Assembly: GCA_963681975.1 (NCBI GenBank)
Contig: OY820613.1
Span: 3,472,001 to 3,536,000, forward strand
Reading direction: 5' to 3'
DNA length: 64,000 nucleotides
Source: JANELJ01 sp024511395
GTDB taxonomy: Bacteria; Pseudomonadota; Gammaproteobacteria; GRL18
The stretch's first letter is position 1; each line of letters starts with the position of its first letter. Below are positions 28,235-38,270 of the stretch, piece by piece. The notes beneath the pieces were generated by a model. That model was given only the letters and a program-made list of their open reading frames with translations. It was not told where the DNA came from and did not search any database. Both the position numbers and the translations under genes were made by a program.

Positions 28235-28272
28235 GTGGGTAGAAGGTCAATGTGGGATTAATTGGCGCTCAC

Positions 28273-28445
28273 TTCATTTGAAGCCTTTTTGTTGATAAAT
28301 AATTGCCTGAATAACAACTATTTGATCATCAAATTGGCTTCATTTCAACTCCTAAAGATCATACCTATGAGGATCAGCTATTTAGTACAGTCTTTTATAA
28401 TAAACAGGAGAGTAATATGTACGGTATTCATATCACCGTTGACTG
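28273..28445 (+). pseudogene. Chromosomal fragment with a gene start cut by IS3
   Basis: Between IS66 and IS3. An ATG at 28417 preceded by CAGGAGAGTAAT (a good ribosome binding site) begins MYGIHITVDC and is cut after nine to ten codons by the IS3 end at 28446. The family cannot be recognised from so little, and the rest of the gene is not seen beyond the IS3. Confidence 0.45.
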
Positions 28446-28509
28446 TGATGTGGCTATACTATTCCGGACACACAACTTAAAATACTTTTAAAAAGAGAGA
28501 GTGTTCAAA

Positions 28510-28815
28510 ATGACAGATAAAACAAGACAAGCAAAGAGCTATACCCCGGAATTCAGAGAATCAGCAGTACAGTTGGCTATCGAGTCAGAAAAGTCGGTTT
28601 CAGTAGTCGCCAAAGAACTGGATGTAAACGTTAACACCTTACATACCTGGATAAGCAAATATACTCGTCCAGGCAAAGAAAAACAGAGCAAAACACGAAC
28701 GGATGAACATATTTACGATGAAGTAAAGCGTCTGAAAAAAGAACTGGCCAGGGTAACCCGGGAGCGTGACCGGTTAAAAAAGCGACGGCATATTTCGCCA
28801 GAGAAATCGAGTTAA
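28510..28815 (+). CDS. IS3 OrfA (helix-turn-helix and leucine zipper)
   Basis: 101 residues from ATG 28510 (a GTG three codons upstream is also in frame). The N-terminal HTH (YTPEFRESAVQLAIESEKSV, VAKELDVNVNTLHTWISKY) is followed by a charged coiled coil (EVKRLKKELARVTRERDRLKK). In IS3 elements OrfA is joined to OrfB by ribosomal -1 frameshifting. An A-rich GGTTAAAAAAGCG stretch lies near the end of orfA, and the frame used by orfB reads back past its first ATG (VKYAWIKQHSVDYPVAELCRF). Confidence 0.85.
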   Translation: MTDKTRQAKSYTPEFRESAVQLAIESEKSVSVVAKELDVNVNTLHTWISKYTRPGKEKQSKTRTDEHIYDEVKRLKKELARVTRERDRLKKRRHISPEKSS

Positions 28816-28873
28816 ATATGCCTGGATAAAGCAACACTCTGTAGATTATCCTGTAGCAGAATTATGCCGGTTT

Positions 28874-29674
28874 ATGTCAGTATCACGCAGTTCCTATTAT
28901 GACTGGCAGGCAGCCCCTAAAACTGCCCGTGAAGAAGAAAATAAGACACTGACAGAAAGGCTGAAGAGCTTGTTTAAGCAAAGTCGTGTAACTTATGGCA
29001 GCCGTCGCCTTAAACGAAAGCTGTCAGAACAGGGGTTTCAGGTGAGTCGTCGGCGAATTATCCGCCTTATGAAAAAGGCAGGACTTTACTGTAAAACCAG
29101 AAAGAAATTCAGGGCAACGACAGATTCTTCCCATAATAAGCCGATTGCAGATAACCTGTTAGAGCGTCAGTTTAATGTTACAGAGCCTGACCGCTACTTT
29201 GTAGGTGATATCACCTATATTGCGACCGATGAGGGCTGGTTATATCTGGCTGTTGTTATCGACCTGTTTTCCAGAATGGTTATTGGCTGGTCAATGGATA
29301 AAACAATGAAAACTCAGTTGGTTAATGATGCTTTGTTCATGGCCATATGGAAACGAAAACCATCTAAAGGGCTTGTCTGGCATACCGACAGAGGCAGCCA
29401 GTATGCTTCGGATAGTCATCGTAAATTATTAGGTGACCATGGCATTATTCAGTCCATGAGTCGCAAGGGTAATTGCCGGGACAATGCTGTATCAGAAAGC
29501 TTTTTCCATACACTGAAAACAGAGTTGGTGCATCATCAGAAATTCAGAATCAGGGATGAAGCTAAACAGGTGATATTTGAATATATTGAAGTCTTTTATA
29601 ACAGGGAAAGACTGCATTCTGCCAATGATTATTTATCACCTAAAGATTACGAAGAACTACAGAAAATGGCTTAA
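28874..29674 (+). CDS. IS3 OrfB integrase-type transposase (intact)
   Basis: 266 residues from ATG 28874; in an OrfAB fusion it would begin earlier. An HTH_21 region (RVTYGSRRLKRKL) precedes the rve catalytic core: VGDITYIATDEGWLYLAV (Asp), WHTDRGSQYAS (Asp) and NCRDNAVSESFFHTLK (Glu), the D,D(35)E triad. The C-terminus YLSPKDYEELQKMA is complete here but displaced by IS5 in the second copy. Confidence 0.92.
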   Translation: MSVSRSSYYDWQAAPKTAREEENKTLTERLKSLFKQSRVTYGSRRLKRKLSEQGFQVSRRRIIRLMKKAGLYCKTRKKFRATTDSSHNKPIADNLLERQFNVTEPDRYFVGDITYIATDEGWLYLAVVIDLFSRMVIGWSMDKTMKTQLVNDALFMAIWKRKPSKGLVWHTDRGSQYASDSHRKLLGDHGIIQSMSRKGNCRDNAVSESFFHTLKTELVHHQKFRIRDEAKQVIFEYIEVFYNRERLHSANDYLSPKDYEELQKMA

Positions 29675-29769
29675 AAAAAGTGTCCGGGAAAGTGTTGACA
29701 GATCAGAATGCATACCCACGCACAAAAAATTTTGCCCCTGACAGTAATTTATTTTATTATGAGTTTTAA

Positions 29770-30840
29770 ATGACACAGCGAATTGAACAAATCAAACAAT
29801 GGCTTAGCCAGAAATATCAGGCCGATATTGACCGCTTTGAGCCAGCTTCCAGTGATGCCAGTTTCCGGCGTTATTTTCGAGTCAGTTTTCAAAATTCAGT
29901 TTTCGAACAGCCTCCTCAGCAGTTATTTATTGTAATGGATGCACCCCCGGACAAGGAAGCGCTTACACCCTTTATTGATATTGATCGTCAGATTGAACTG
30001 GTAGGTGTAAACGTGCCGCATATTTATACCATAAACCGTGATGCCAGTTTTATTCTGATGTCGGATCTGGGTAATATTCCTTACCTGAGCATGCTCTGTA
30101 CTGATTCTGGTGATGACTGGGCTGAAAAGCTTTATTCTGATGCCATGAGTGCACTGCTGGTGATGCAACGTGGTATTCAGCGTGACAGTTTTGTGGCCAT
30201 GGATACCCAGCTGCAGGATTATAGCAGTGCTTTGCTCAGACAGGAGATGCAGTTGCTGCCGGACTGGTATGCTAAAGTGCATTGTCAGCAGGAACTGAGT
30301 ACAGCAGATGAGGCGGTTCTGGAACAGGCAATGAACCATCTTATCGATTCCGCCCTAGAACAGCCGCAGGTGTTTGTGCATCGGGATTACCATTCCCGTA
30401 ACCTGATGTATGTTAAGGAACATAATCCCGGAGTTATTGATTTTCAGGATGCCCTGCTGGGGCCGATTACCTATGATCTGGTGTCCCTGTTAAGAGACAG
30501 TTATATTGCCTGGCCGGAAGAACAGGTATATGACTGGGTAGAACAATATCGGGAAATGCTGCTGCGGGAGAACCTGTTAACAGAAAATGACAGGACAAAA
30601 TTTATCCGCTGGTTTGACTGGATGGGCATACAGCGACAGTTAAAAGTGGTGGGAATATTCAGCCGTTTAAACTACCGTGATGGTAAAGACAATTACCTTA
30701 ATGATATTCCTCAAACTCTGGAATATCTTTTTAATGTGGCTTCCCGATACCCTGAATTTGATGAGCTGCTGAAATTAATCAAACGCTGGGGACAGACACT
30801 GGATTTACCTGAGTCGATCAGCTTGCATATACCTTTATGA
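29770..30840 (+). CDS. amgK: N-acetylmuramate/N-acetylglucosamine anomeric kinase AmgK
   Basis: 356 residues of the aminoglycoside-phosphotransferase/choline-kinase fold with the Brenner-type motif VFVHRDYHSRNLMYV and the metal-binding GVIDFQDALLGPITYDL. Together with the adjoining MurU-like gene, which overlaps by four bases (ATGA), this matches the AmgK-MurU pair that recycles MurNAc to UDP-MurNAc and bypasses de novo synthesis (and fosfomycin). It starts 64 bases after the end of IS3. Confidence 0.92.
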   Translation: MTQRIEQIKQWLSQKYQADIDRFEPASSDASFRRYFRVSFQNSVFEQPPQQLFIVMDAPPDKEALTPFIDIDRQIELVGVNVPHIYTINRDASFILMSDLGNIPYLSMLCTDSGDDWAEKLYSDAMSALLVMQRGIQRDSFVAMDTQLQDYSSALLRQEMQLLPDWYAKVHCQQELSTADEAVLEQAMNHLIDSALEQPQVFVHRDYHSRNLMYVKEHNPGVIDFQDALLGPITYDLVSLLRDSYIAWPEEQVYDWVEQYREMLLRENLLTENDRTKFIRWFDWMGIQRQLKVVGIFSRLNYRDGKDNYLNDIPQTLEYLFNVASRYPEFDELLKLIKRWGQTLDLPESISLHIPL

Positions 30841-31514
30841 AGGCCATGATTCTGGCCGCCGGCCGTGGTGAACGTATGCGTCTGCTGACCGATACTTTAC
30901 CAAAACCGCTACTGCAGGTCGCGGGTAAGTCCCTGATTGAATACCATATTGAAGCTCTGCATAAGGCAGGCATTAATGAACTGATTATTAACCACGCCTG
31001 GCTGGGTAATAAAATTGAACAGCACCTAGGAAATGGCCATCGCTTCGGTGTGCAGATCCACTACAGCCGTGAAGCTGAGGCACTGGAAACCGCCGGCGGT
31101 ATCAGACAGGCTCTGCCGTTGCTGGGCAATAAACCGTTTATTGTGGTCAATGGCGATGTATTTACGGATTATGATTATACTCATCTGACCGAGCTTAAGC
31201 TTAACAGCCTAGCACATCTGGTACTGGTCAATAATCCTGAACATAATCATCAGGGTGATTTTTATCTTCAGGATAACCGGGTGTATGATAAAGTAAATAC
31301 ACTTGGGCCGGTAAAACGTTTTACCTTCAGCGGTATCGGTCTGTATCACCCGGAATTTTTTGCAGCCCTTAAACCCGGTAAACAGGCACTGGCACCCCTG
31401 TTGCGTAAGGCCATGGCACAACAACAGGTTAGTGGTGAATTTTATTTGGGCTTATGGCTGGATATAGGTACGCCTCAAAGACTGGAGGCTTTAAACCAGA
31501 GCCTTAATAAGTGA
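30837..31514 (+). CDS. murU: N-acetylmuramate-1-phosphate uridylyltransferase MurU
   Basis: 225 residues of the nucleotidyltransferase family: LAAGRGERMRLLTDTLPKPL at the N-terminus, NHAWLGNKIEQHLGNG, ETAGGIRQALPLLG and FIVVNGDVFTDYDY. MurU converts MurNAc-1-phosphate made by AmgK to UDP-MurNAc. The start overlaps amgK, so the two are translationally coupled. Confidence 0.92.
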   Translation: MKAMILAAGRGERMRLLTDTLPKPLLQVAGKSLIEYHIEALHKAGINELIINHAWLGNKIEQHLGNGHRFGVQIHYSREAEALETAGGIRQALPLLGNKPFIVVNGDVFTDYDYTHLTELKLNSLAHLVLVNNPEHNHQGDFYLQDNRVYDKVNTLGPVKRFTFSGIGLYHPEFFAALKPGKQALAPLLRKAMAQQQVSGEFYLGLWLDIGTPQRLEALNQSLNK

Positions 31515-31554
31515 CCATCCGTTTATTCAGCTTTACCTAATATAAGGAAACCCA

Positions 31555-32571
31555 ATGGGCCGGGATATAACTCACAGCCATTTTAAAAAAGTGGACTTTG
31601 ATCGTTATAACAGCAAAATGTCTGCCGAGCTGGACTGGGTCTGCCAATGGTTTGAGTAGCAGAAAAACATTATCGAAGCGTTACATAATCCCACCATTGG
31701 TTTTGAAATGGAAATGTGTCTGGTTGACGCGGATGGTGCCCCGGCCAGTGTCAATGAGCAGCTTTTGCTGCAATTGCAGGACACTGAGATTTTTTCCCAG
31801 ATCACCCTGGAGCTGGCACAGTTTAATATTGAACTGAACGGTTCGGTTTTTAAGCTGACCGGTAACGCACTGCGTAATATGCAGCAGGAGTTGCAGCAAT
31901 TATATCGGGTTTGTCAGCAGGCCGCTGAAGCTATCGGTTGCAATATCGTCATGATTGGCAGCCTGCCTAGTTTGCAGGAACAGCATCGGTAGCTAGATAA
32001 TATGTCACATATGACCCGTTACCAGGCCTTAAATGAACAGGTATTGCGCAGCCGTAAGAGCAAGGCTATTGAGCTGGATATTCAGGGCCCTGAAACCCTG
32101 AAAAGTGTTCATTATGATGTTATGCTGGAGTCGGTAGCCACTTCATTTCAGCTGCACCTGCAACTGCCTTTTTCCCGTTCTGTACGTTATTACAATGCCG
32201 CTATTATTCTTTCTGTGCCAGTGGTTGACAGTATTGCCAATGCGGCTTTTTTTACGGGGCTATTACCAGCCTGGCTACTCAATCTTTAATTCCTGAACAG
32301 CAGCTGTCCTTTGAACAGGCAAAAGACAATTTTTATCTGGCGGCCCATGGCAAAAACGGGTTTGCAGTAGATGCAGATTGAAGCTGAAGATATTGACTAT
32401 TACCTGGGGATGATTGAACAACGGGTCAGCAGCGGTCAAAATGGAGCGGTCTGGCAGCGTCAGTATATTGCTGAACATGGTAAGGATATGCAGGCTATGA
32501 CACGGGCTTATCTGGAGCATCAGCAGAAGGGGGAGCCGGTGCTACATGGGGTGTATAGGTTTAAGTGCTAA
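31555..32571 (+). pseudogene. Glutamate-cysteine ligase-like (GCS2-type) gene, decayed
   Basis: Begins MGRDITHSHFKKVDFDRYN after an AAGGAAA ribosome binding site and follows murU by 40 bases. In-frame TAG codons occur at 31657 and 31990, and the frame is lost near 32240-32290. The C-terminal part AEDIDYYLGMIEQRVSSGQ to GVYRFKC is in a further segment. Motifs such as GFEMEMCLVDADG and NIELNG resemble the GCS2 family. The total length (about 340 codons) is well short of the usual 450-500, so the middle has been deleted. The identification is by resemblance only. Confidence 0.65.
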
Positions 32572-32588
32572 GCGTTAAGTGTTAAGTA
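32562..32588 (+). repeat. Degenerate heptamer array (TAAGYGY) cut by IS5 copy C
   Basis: TAAGTGC, TAAGCGT, TAAGTGT and a partial TAAGTA follow one another in perfect seven-base register and begin at the stop codon of the ligase-like pseudogene. IS5 copy C starts at 32589. It has the same unit size and TAA start as the two perfect arrays at 16893 and 23645. Confidence 0.75.
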
Positions 32589-34086
32589 GTCCGACCTGAA
32601 TGAATCATAGTACATTGATTTATAAGGAAATATTGGCGAATTATGGGTGTTAAATTTGCAGGTTTTTGGTAAAATAAGCCTTATTACCTTGCAAATTTCC
32701 AGACCAGAATGAAGCCAGAGAAACAGCCAAAAATACCTCAGGAAGACCTGTTCAGGATGCGCCTTGAAAACATGCTGGACATAAACCATGAGTTGATTAA
32801 GTTATCAAAACACATAGATTGGGAAAGTCCTGATAAAGAATGGGGCGCTCTGTTTGTATCCACTAAAGGTGCTCCTGCCATACGCACTCGATTGATTGCA
32901 GGATTGCATTACCTGAAACACCTTCATGATTTATCGGATGAACAGGTAGTAAAAGGCTGGACAGAAAATCCGTACTGGCAGTATTTCTGTGGTGAAGAAT
33001 ACTTTCAGCATAAGATGCCCATACACCCTGTGACCATGACCAAATGGCGTAACCGGCCGGGTAAATCAGGCAGTGAAAAATTACTGATTGAAACCATTAA
33101 AGCCGGACTAAAGAGTAAAACCATAAAGCCTGGCAGTTTAAAGAAAGTCACGGTAGATACTACCGTACAGGAAAAGAACATCGCTTTTCCAACCGATTCA
33201 AAGCTCCTGAACAAAGCCAGAGAAAACCTGGTTAAACTGTCCAAAGAGCACGGTATTAAACTGCGCCAGAACTATAATCGGGTTGGGCCGCAATATGTAC
33301 TAATGGCCAGTCGTTATGCACATGCAAAACAATTTAAACGCATGAAGAAAATGAACAATAAACTGAAATCCCGTTTAGGTCGTGTTAAACGGGATATTGA
33401 ACAACAACTGCCCAACTATTCTGTTGATATTCAGTCTCTGTTTGAAGTAGCTCTAAAACAGGCTCAGAAACTGATTGAGCAGGAGCAGCACAGTAAGAAC
33501 AAGCTTTACAGTTTACATGCACCGGAAGTCGAGTGTATCAGTAAAGGCAAAGCTCATAAGCCTTATGAATTTGGAGTTAAAGCCAGTATCGCGGTAACCA
33601 ACAAGGAAGGCTTTGTTATTGGTGCTCAAAGCTGTTCGGGCAATCCTTATGATGGACATACCTTGCTGCCACAACTGGAACAAATAAAACAGTTTACAGC
33701 CGTACAGCCGGAACAGTGCTTTGTTGACCGGGGTTATCGTGGACATGAAGTAAAAGACACTAAAGTTTTTATCTCAGGTCAGAAGCGAGGCGTTATCCGA
33801 AGTATTAAAAAGGCATTAAAACGGCGCAGTGCGATTGAGCCTGAAATTGGTCATATGAAAAATGATGGTCGTTTAGACCGCTGCTACCTCAAAGGTGCAG
33901 TCGGTGATGCCATTAATGTGGTTATGGTAGCCGCTGGTCATAACTTAAGAAAGATCCTCAATAAGCTCCGGCTTTTGTGGCTCAAAATTATTTCCGGTTT
34001 GATGGGATATTTTATCAAACCAGAACAATCAGCCGCTTTAAACCTGGCTTGATGTCAGGCTTAAAACGGTATTATTCAGGTTGAAC
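32589..34086 (+). mobile_element. IS5-family element, copy C
   Basis: 1498 bp with both termini (GTCCGACCTGAATAA, and TTATTCAGGTTGAAC). Flanks are TAAGTA on the left and TAATTA on the right, not an exact duplication. It separates the heptamer array from a foreign transposase fragment. Confidence 0.92.
32709..34052 (+). CDS. IS5-family transposase (copy C, open)
   Basis: 447 residues, differing from copy A at a few positions (HIDWESPD, IEQQLPN, SCSGNPYD, RGVIRSI, LMGYFIKP). All three catalytic motifs are kept. Full length, so potentially active. Confidence 0.9.
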   Translation: MKPEKQPKIPQEDLFRMRLENMLDINHELIKLSKHIDWESPDKEWGALFVSTKGAPAIRTRLIAGLHYLKHLHDLSDEQVVKGWTENPYWQYFCGEEYFQHKMPIHPVTMTKWRNRPGKSGSEKLLIETIKAGLKSKTIKPGSLKKVTVDTTVQEKNIAFPTDSKLLNKARENLVKLSKEHGIKLRQNYNRVGPQYVLMASRYAHAKQFKRMKKMNNKLKSRLGRVKRDIEQQLPNYSVDIQSLFEVALKQAQKLIEQEQHSKNKLYSLHAPEVECISKGKAHKPYEFGVKASIAVTNKEGFVIGAQSCSGNPYDGHTLLPQLEQIKQFTAVQPEQCFVDRGYRGHEVKDTKVFISGQKRGVIRSIKKALKRRSAIEPEIGHMKNDGRLDRCYLKGAVGDAINVVMVAAGHNLRKILNKLRLLWLKIISGLMGYFIKPEQSAALNLA

Positions 34087-34588
34087 TAATTACCGAACAG
34101 CGGTGGCTAAAGCCCGCTTTCTGAATGGCCAGTCGGTATGCTTTGTCTGGTGTGAGTTTGAGGACTCTAAAGGGAAAAAAAGACCACGTCTATTACTGTC
34201 AACAGATATGCAGTTAAGTGGTCTGGATATTATTGTCGCTTATGAAAAGCGCTGGTCAATTGAGCCCTTGTTCAATCAGTTAAAAAATGACTGGGGCATG
34301 AAACAGACCTGGCAGAAAACCCGGAAGGTGTTACATCGATGGGTACACATTATTGCTCCGGGGTATATTATACCTCAATTGCGGGCTATTAAATGTCCGG
34401 ACCCGGTATTGCGCTTAATTGATAATACGCCCTGGCGAAAGAATACACCCATTACTGCCGGAAGAATACGAATGGGATTGATAAGGTATTTTTCGCAGGT
34501 TAGGGTCAGGGACTGGTGGAATGGTAAGTCCCAAAAATTCCAGCCACCGGATACGGATATTTTAAGGCGATTTGAAGATTTGTTATAA
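34087..34588 (+). pseudogene. IS4/IS701-type transposase, C-terminal fragment
   Basis: From the end of IS5 copy C the frame reads AVAKARFLNGQSVCFVWCEF, then LLLSTDMQLSGLDIIVAYEK, RWSIEPLFNQLKNDWGMKQT and on to a stop at 34586. The YEKRWSIEPLFNQLKN motif holds the third catalytic residue of DDE transposases of the IS4 superfamily. The N-terminal two thirds are missing. Confidence 0.7.
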
Positions 34589-34693
34589 AAACAATTTCAA
34601 AACAGCTGGTTATAAACAAATTGTTAAAGAACGTATGAGCGAAACATGACTCTCAAGGGTGAGCTGTCGCTCTAAACTTTAGTTAATACAATA

Positions 34694-36202
34694 GTCTGCC
34701 CTGAATAAAACATAGTGCATTGATTTATAAAGAAATATTTCTTGATTATGGGTGTTAAATTTGCAGGTTTTTGGTAAAATAAGCCTTATTACCTTGCAAA
34801 TTTCCAGACCAGAATGAAGCCAGAGAAACAGCCAAAAATACCTCAGGAAGACCTGTTCAGGATGCGCCTTGAAAACATGCTGGACATAAACCATGAGTTG
34901 ATTAAGTTATCAAAACACATAGACCGCACATAGACCGGGAAAGTCCTGATAAAGAATGGGGCGCTTTGTTTGTATCCACTAAAGGTGCTCCTGCCATACG
35001 CACTCGATTGATTGCAGGATTGCATTACCTGAAACACCTGCATGATTTATCGGATGAACAGGTAGTAAAAGGCTGGACAGAAAATCCGTACTGGCAGTAT
35101 TTCTGTGGTGAAGAATACTTTCAGCATAAAATGCCTATACACCCTGTGACCATGACCAAATGGCGTAACCGGCCGGGTAAATCAGGCAGTGAAAAATTAC
35201 TGATTGAAACCATTAAAGCCGGACTAAAGAGTAAAACTATCAAGCCCGGCAGTTTAAAGAAAGTCACGGTAGATACTACCGTACAGGAAAAGAACATCGC
35301 TTTTCCAACCGATTCAAAGCTCCTGAACAAAGCCAGAGAAAACCTGGTTAAACTGTCCAAAGAGCACGGTATTAAACTGCGCCAGAACTATAATCGGGTT
35401 GGGCCGCAATATGTACTAATGGCCAGTCGTTATGCACATGCAAAACAGTTTAAACGCATGAAGAAAATGAACAATAAACTGAAATCCCGTTTAGGTCGTG
35501 TTAAACGGGATATTGAACGACAACTGCCCAACTATTCTGTTGATATTCAGTCTCTGTTTGAAGTAGCTCTAAAACAGGCTCAGAAACTGATTGAGCAGGA
35601 GCAGCACAGTAAGAACAAGCTTTACAGTTTACATGCACCGGAAGTCGAGTGTATCAGTAAAAGCAAGGCTCATAAGCCTTATGAATTTGGAGTTAAAGCC
35701 AGTATCGCGGTAACTAACAAGGAAGGCTTTGTTATTGGCGCTCAAAGTTGTCCGGGCAATCCTTATGATGGACATACCTTGCTGCCACAACTGGAACAGA
35801 TAAAACAGTTTACAGCCGTACAACCGGAACAATGCTTTGTTGACCGGGGTTATCGTGGACATGAAGTAAAAGACACTAAAGTTTTTATCTCAGGTCAGAA
35901 GCGAGGCGTTACCCGAAGTATTAAAAAGGCATTAAAACGGCGCAGTGCGATTGAGCCTGAAATTGGTCATATGAAAAATGATGGCCGTTTAGACCGCTGC
36001 TACCTCAAAGGTGCAGTCGGTGATGCCATTAATGTGGTTATGGTAGCCGCTGGTCATAACTTAAGAAAGATCCTCAATAAGCTCCGGCTTTTGTGGCTCA
36101 AAATTATTTCCGGTTTGATGGGGTCTTTTATCAAACCGGGGCAATCAGCTGCTTTAAACCTGGCTTGATGTCAGGCTTAAAACGGTATTATTCAGGTTGA
36201 AC
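34694..36202 (+). mobile_element. IS5-family element, copy D
   Basis: 1509 bp, 11 bp longer than copy C owing to a duplication in the transposase. Its left end is the variant GTCTGCCCTGAATAA shared with copy G. Flanks ACAATA and TATTTA do not match. Confidence 0.92.
34814..36168 (+). pseudogene. IS5 transposase with 11-bp duplication (copy D)
   Basis: The first 37 codons are normal, then CACATAGACCG is duplicated (about 34915-34936), shifting the frame. The remaining frame is open from about 34966 for 400 residues with all DDE motifs. A product started internally would lack the N-terminal DNA-binding part. Confidence 0.9.
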
Positions 36203-36521
36203 TATTTAAGTGAGATAAAAATTGTGCGTCATACGAAAATCAAGGTTGATGTTAATCCATTCAATCCAGAGGATGAAAAGTATTTTGAGAAGCGTCAGCA
36301 AAATAAAATGCTTAAATCTTTATCAGGACGAATGCGCATAGCATCTGTCTGGAAACGTCAGAAAGGGTATTGTCCTTGTTGTAAACAGTTAATTTCTGTT
36401 GACTCAACATGGGATATACATCACATCATTCGCAAAACGGATGGTGGATCTGATAATCTGGACAACCTTTGTGATGTTGTATACAAACTGTCATCGACAG
36501 GTACATAGTTTGTCCAAGTAA
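36203..36521 (+). pseudogene. Group II intron reverse transcriptase/maturase, HNH-end remnant
   Basis: After the IS5 flank the frame gives IKIVRHTKIKVDVNPFNPED, EKYFEKRQQNKMLKSLSGRM, GYCPCCKQLISVD and WDIHHIIRKTDGGSDNLDNL, the HNH endonuclease tail of a group II intron-encoded protein. The end MLYTNCHRQVHSLSK is in another frame: one extra T in CCTTTGTG near 36470 breaks it. The reverse transcriptase and maturase domains are absent. Confidence 0.85.
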
Positions 36522-36525
36522 GTTA

Positions 36526-37395
36526 ACCTGAATTCTGGATAAGAACTAAAAAATATTGAACTAAATGCCTGTTTCTCGATCAGATCATTTAATGACCAAA
36601 TCAAATGAATTTGAACAAGGAACAGGCAAGTGACTACTATAGATGAATTGTATTGTAATATCGCTGATTTCAACCAGTTCTTTTATCCTGAATGGGAAAA
36701 AACACTGCTGGAATCCGGTGATAAAAAGAGAAGACGACAAGGTGTAATGAGCCCCGGTGAACTGATGACTATCCTGATTAACTTTCATCAGTCACATTAA
36801 AAAGATTTTAAGAGTTATTATTTATGCCATGTGCATCAACATCTTAGGAAAGAGTTTCCAAATTTATTGAGCTATACCCGTTTCCTGGGAGTGATGTCAT
36901 CGGTACTGGTGCCATTATGCGCTTACTTTACTCATTGCAAAGGAAAGCCCACCGGAATTGCCTTTGTTGATGCGAGCAGCATTAAAGTATGCCAAAACAT
37001 TCGCATACCCAGGCATAAAGTCTTTGATGGTGTTGCTCAGCGAGGCAAATCGACCATGGGGTAGTTCTATGGGTTTAAAGTTCACCTGATCATTAATCAT
37101 AAAGGTGAAATACTGGCCACTAAATTGACGGCCGGTAATGTAGATGACAGAAAACCGGTTCCTGAAATGGCCAAAGACTTATATGGAAAGCTTTATGGTG
37201 ACAAAGGCTATGTCTCCAGTCTTTTAAGTGATGAACTGTTTGAACAGGATGTCGGGCTTATTACCAATGTCAGACGAAACATGAAAACACGTGCCATTGC
37301 ATTGTGGGATAAGATTATGCTGAAAAAACGTTTTATAATTGAAACGGTTAATGATCAGCTAAAAAATATTACACAGATTGAACATTCACGTCATA
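36526..37395 (+). mobile_element. IS982-family element, copy 2 (3' truncated)
   Basis: Left inverted repeat ACCTGAATTCTGGATAAG at 36526. The element stops at CACGTCATA (37395), where IS21 begins. About 150 bp of its right end is missing. Confidence 0.9.
36630..37395 (+). pseudogene. IS982 transposase fragment with two stops (copy 2)
   Basis: TAA at 36798-36800 (shared with copy 1) and TAG at 37062-37064 in place of the Trp codon seen in copies 1 and 3. At the position where copies 1 and 3 have TGA this copy keeps Gly (FLGVMSS). The C-terminus is lost to IS21. Confidence 0.9.
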
Positions 37396-37499
37396 TGCGT
37401 ATTCTGCTGATGGTGAACACCAATTCTGATCCATCATGAACACCCATTCTGTTCTATCGTGAACACCCAACCCTGCCCACACATTGGCGTACAGTCTTT

Positions 37500-38255
37500 T
37501 TACCCTAAGTGTTCACCATCCGTCAATGATGAGCGTGTTTTTCGCATCGATTCACCTTTTAATTTAAGTCGGTGGGCATTGTGCATAAGCCGATCTAAAA
37601 TGGCATCGGCAATCGTATTGTCACCGATAGACTGATGCCACTGATCAGTGGGTAACTGACTGAGCATAATGGTTGATGCATGTCCATGGCGATCATCCAT
37701 CAATTCCATTAAGTCATTGCGCTGTACCGCTTTTAACAGTTCCAGTCCCCAGTCATCAATGATCAGCAGCTCTGTTTTGGCCAGAGACTGAAGTGTTTTG
37801 AGGTAAGTACCGTCTGCTTTGCTCCGGGTAAGCATCATTAATAACCGGGACAACCGGTAATATTTAACACTATGACCTTTCATACACGCCGTATGCCCCG
37901 GTGCACAGGCAATAAAGGTTTTACCACTGCCACAGGGGCCAGTGATCAGAATGTTCTGAGCTTTGTTTAACCAGTCACATTGCAGAAGTGAAGCCATGAC
38001 AGATTGCTGTAAACCTCCGGGATGCAGATAATCAATATCCTGGGCATGTGCAGCCAGTTTAAAGCGGGCGGCTTTAATCAGCCGCTTTTGCTTTCTCTGC
38101 TCTCTTTCCCGGGTTTCGCTGTCGGCCAGTAATTGTATTCGCTGCTCAAAGGACAGGCCTTCATAGGTGCCCGGCTGCTCAATCTGGCTAAGCAGGGCAT
38201 CGGCCATGCCGGTGAGTTTTAATTGTCGAAGTTGGGTAATGGTTTGTTCTAACAT
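37500..38255 (-). CDS. istB: IS21 helper ATPase IstB
   Basis: 251 residues of the DnaA-like AAA+ family: Walker A ITGPCGSGKTFIACA, Walker B TELLIIDDWGLELL, and sensor regions STIMLSQLPTDQWH and ADAILDRLMHNAHRL. IstB binds DNA and ATP and directs the IstA transposase to target sites. It lies 15 bases downstream of istA. Confidence 0.94.
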   Translation of the reverse strand: MLEQTITQLRQLKLTGMADALLSQIEQPGTYEGLSFEQRIQLLADSETREREQRKQKRLIKAARFKLAAHAQDIDYLHPGGLQQSVMASLLQCDWLNKAQNILITGPCGSGKTFIACAPGHTACMKGHSVKYYRLSRLLMMLTRSKADGTYLKTLQSLAKTELLIIDDWGLELLKAVQRNDLMELMDDRHGHASTIMLSQLPTDQWHQSIGDNTIADAILDRLMHNAHRLKLKGESMRKTRSSLTDGEHLG

Positions 38256-38270
38256 GCTGATACTCCCTGG

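Larger units (their letters stand above)
25978..28272 (+). mobile_element. IS66-family element, copy 2 (5' truncated)
   Basis: Nearly identical to copy 1 from inside tnpA to the right inverted repeat (GGCGCTCAC ends at 28272). The left inverted repeat is lost at the IS5 junction, so no target duplication can be defined. Confidence 0.92.
28446..29705 (+). mobile_element. IS3-family element, copy 1
   Basis: About 1260 bp from TGATGTGGCTATACTATTCC to GTGTTGACAGATCA, with imperfect inverted repeats (both share CCGGACAC at about the same depth). It carries orfA and orfB. No 3-bp duplication is obvious. Confidence 0.88.
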
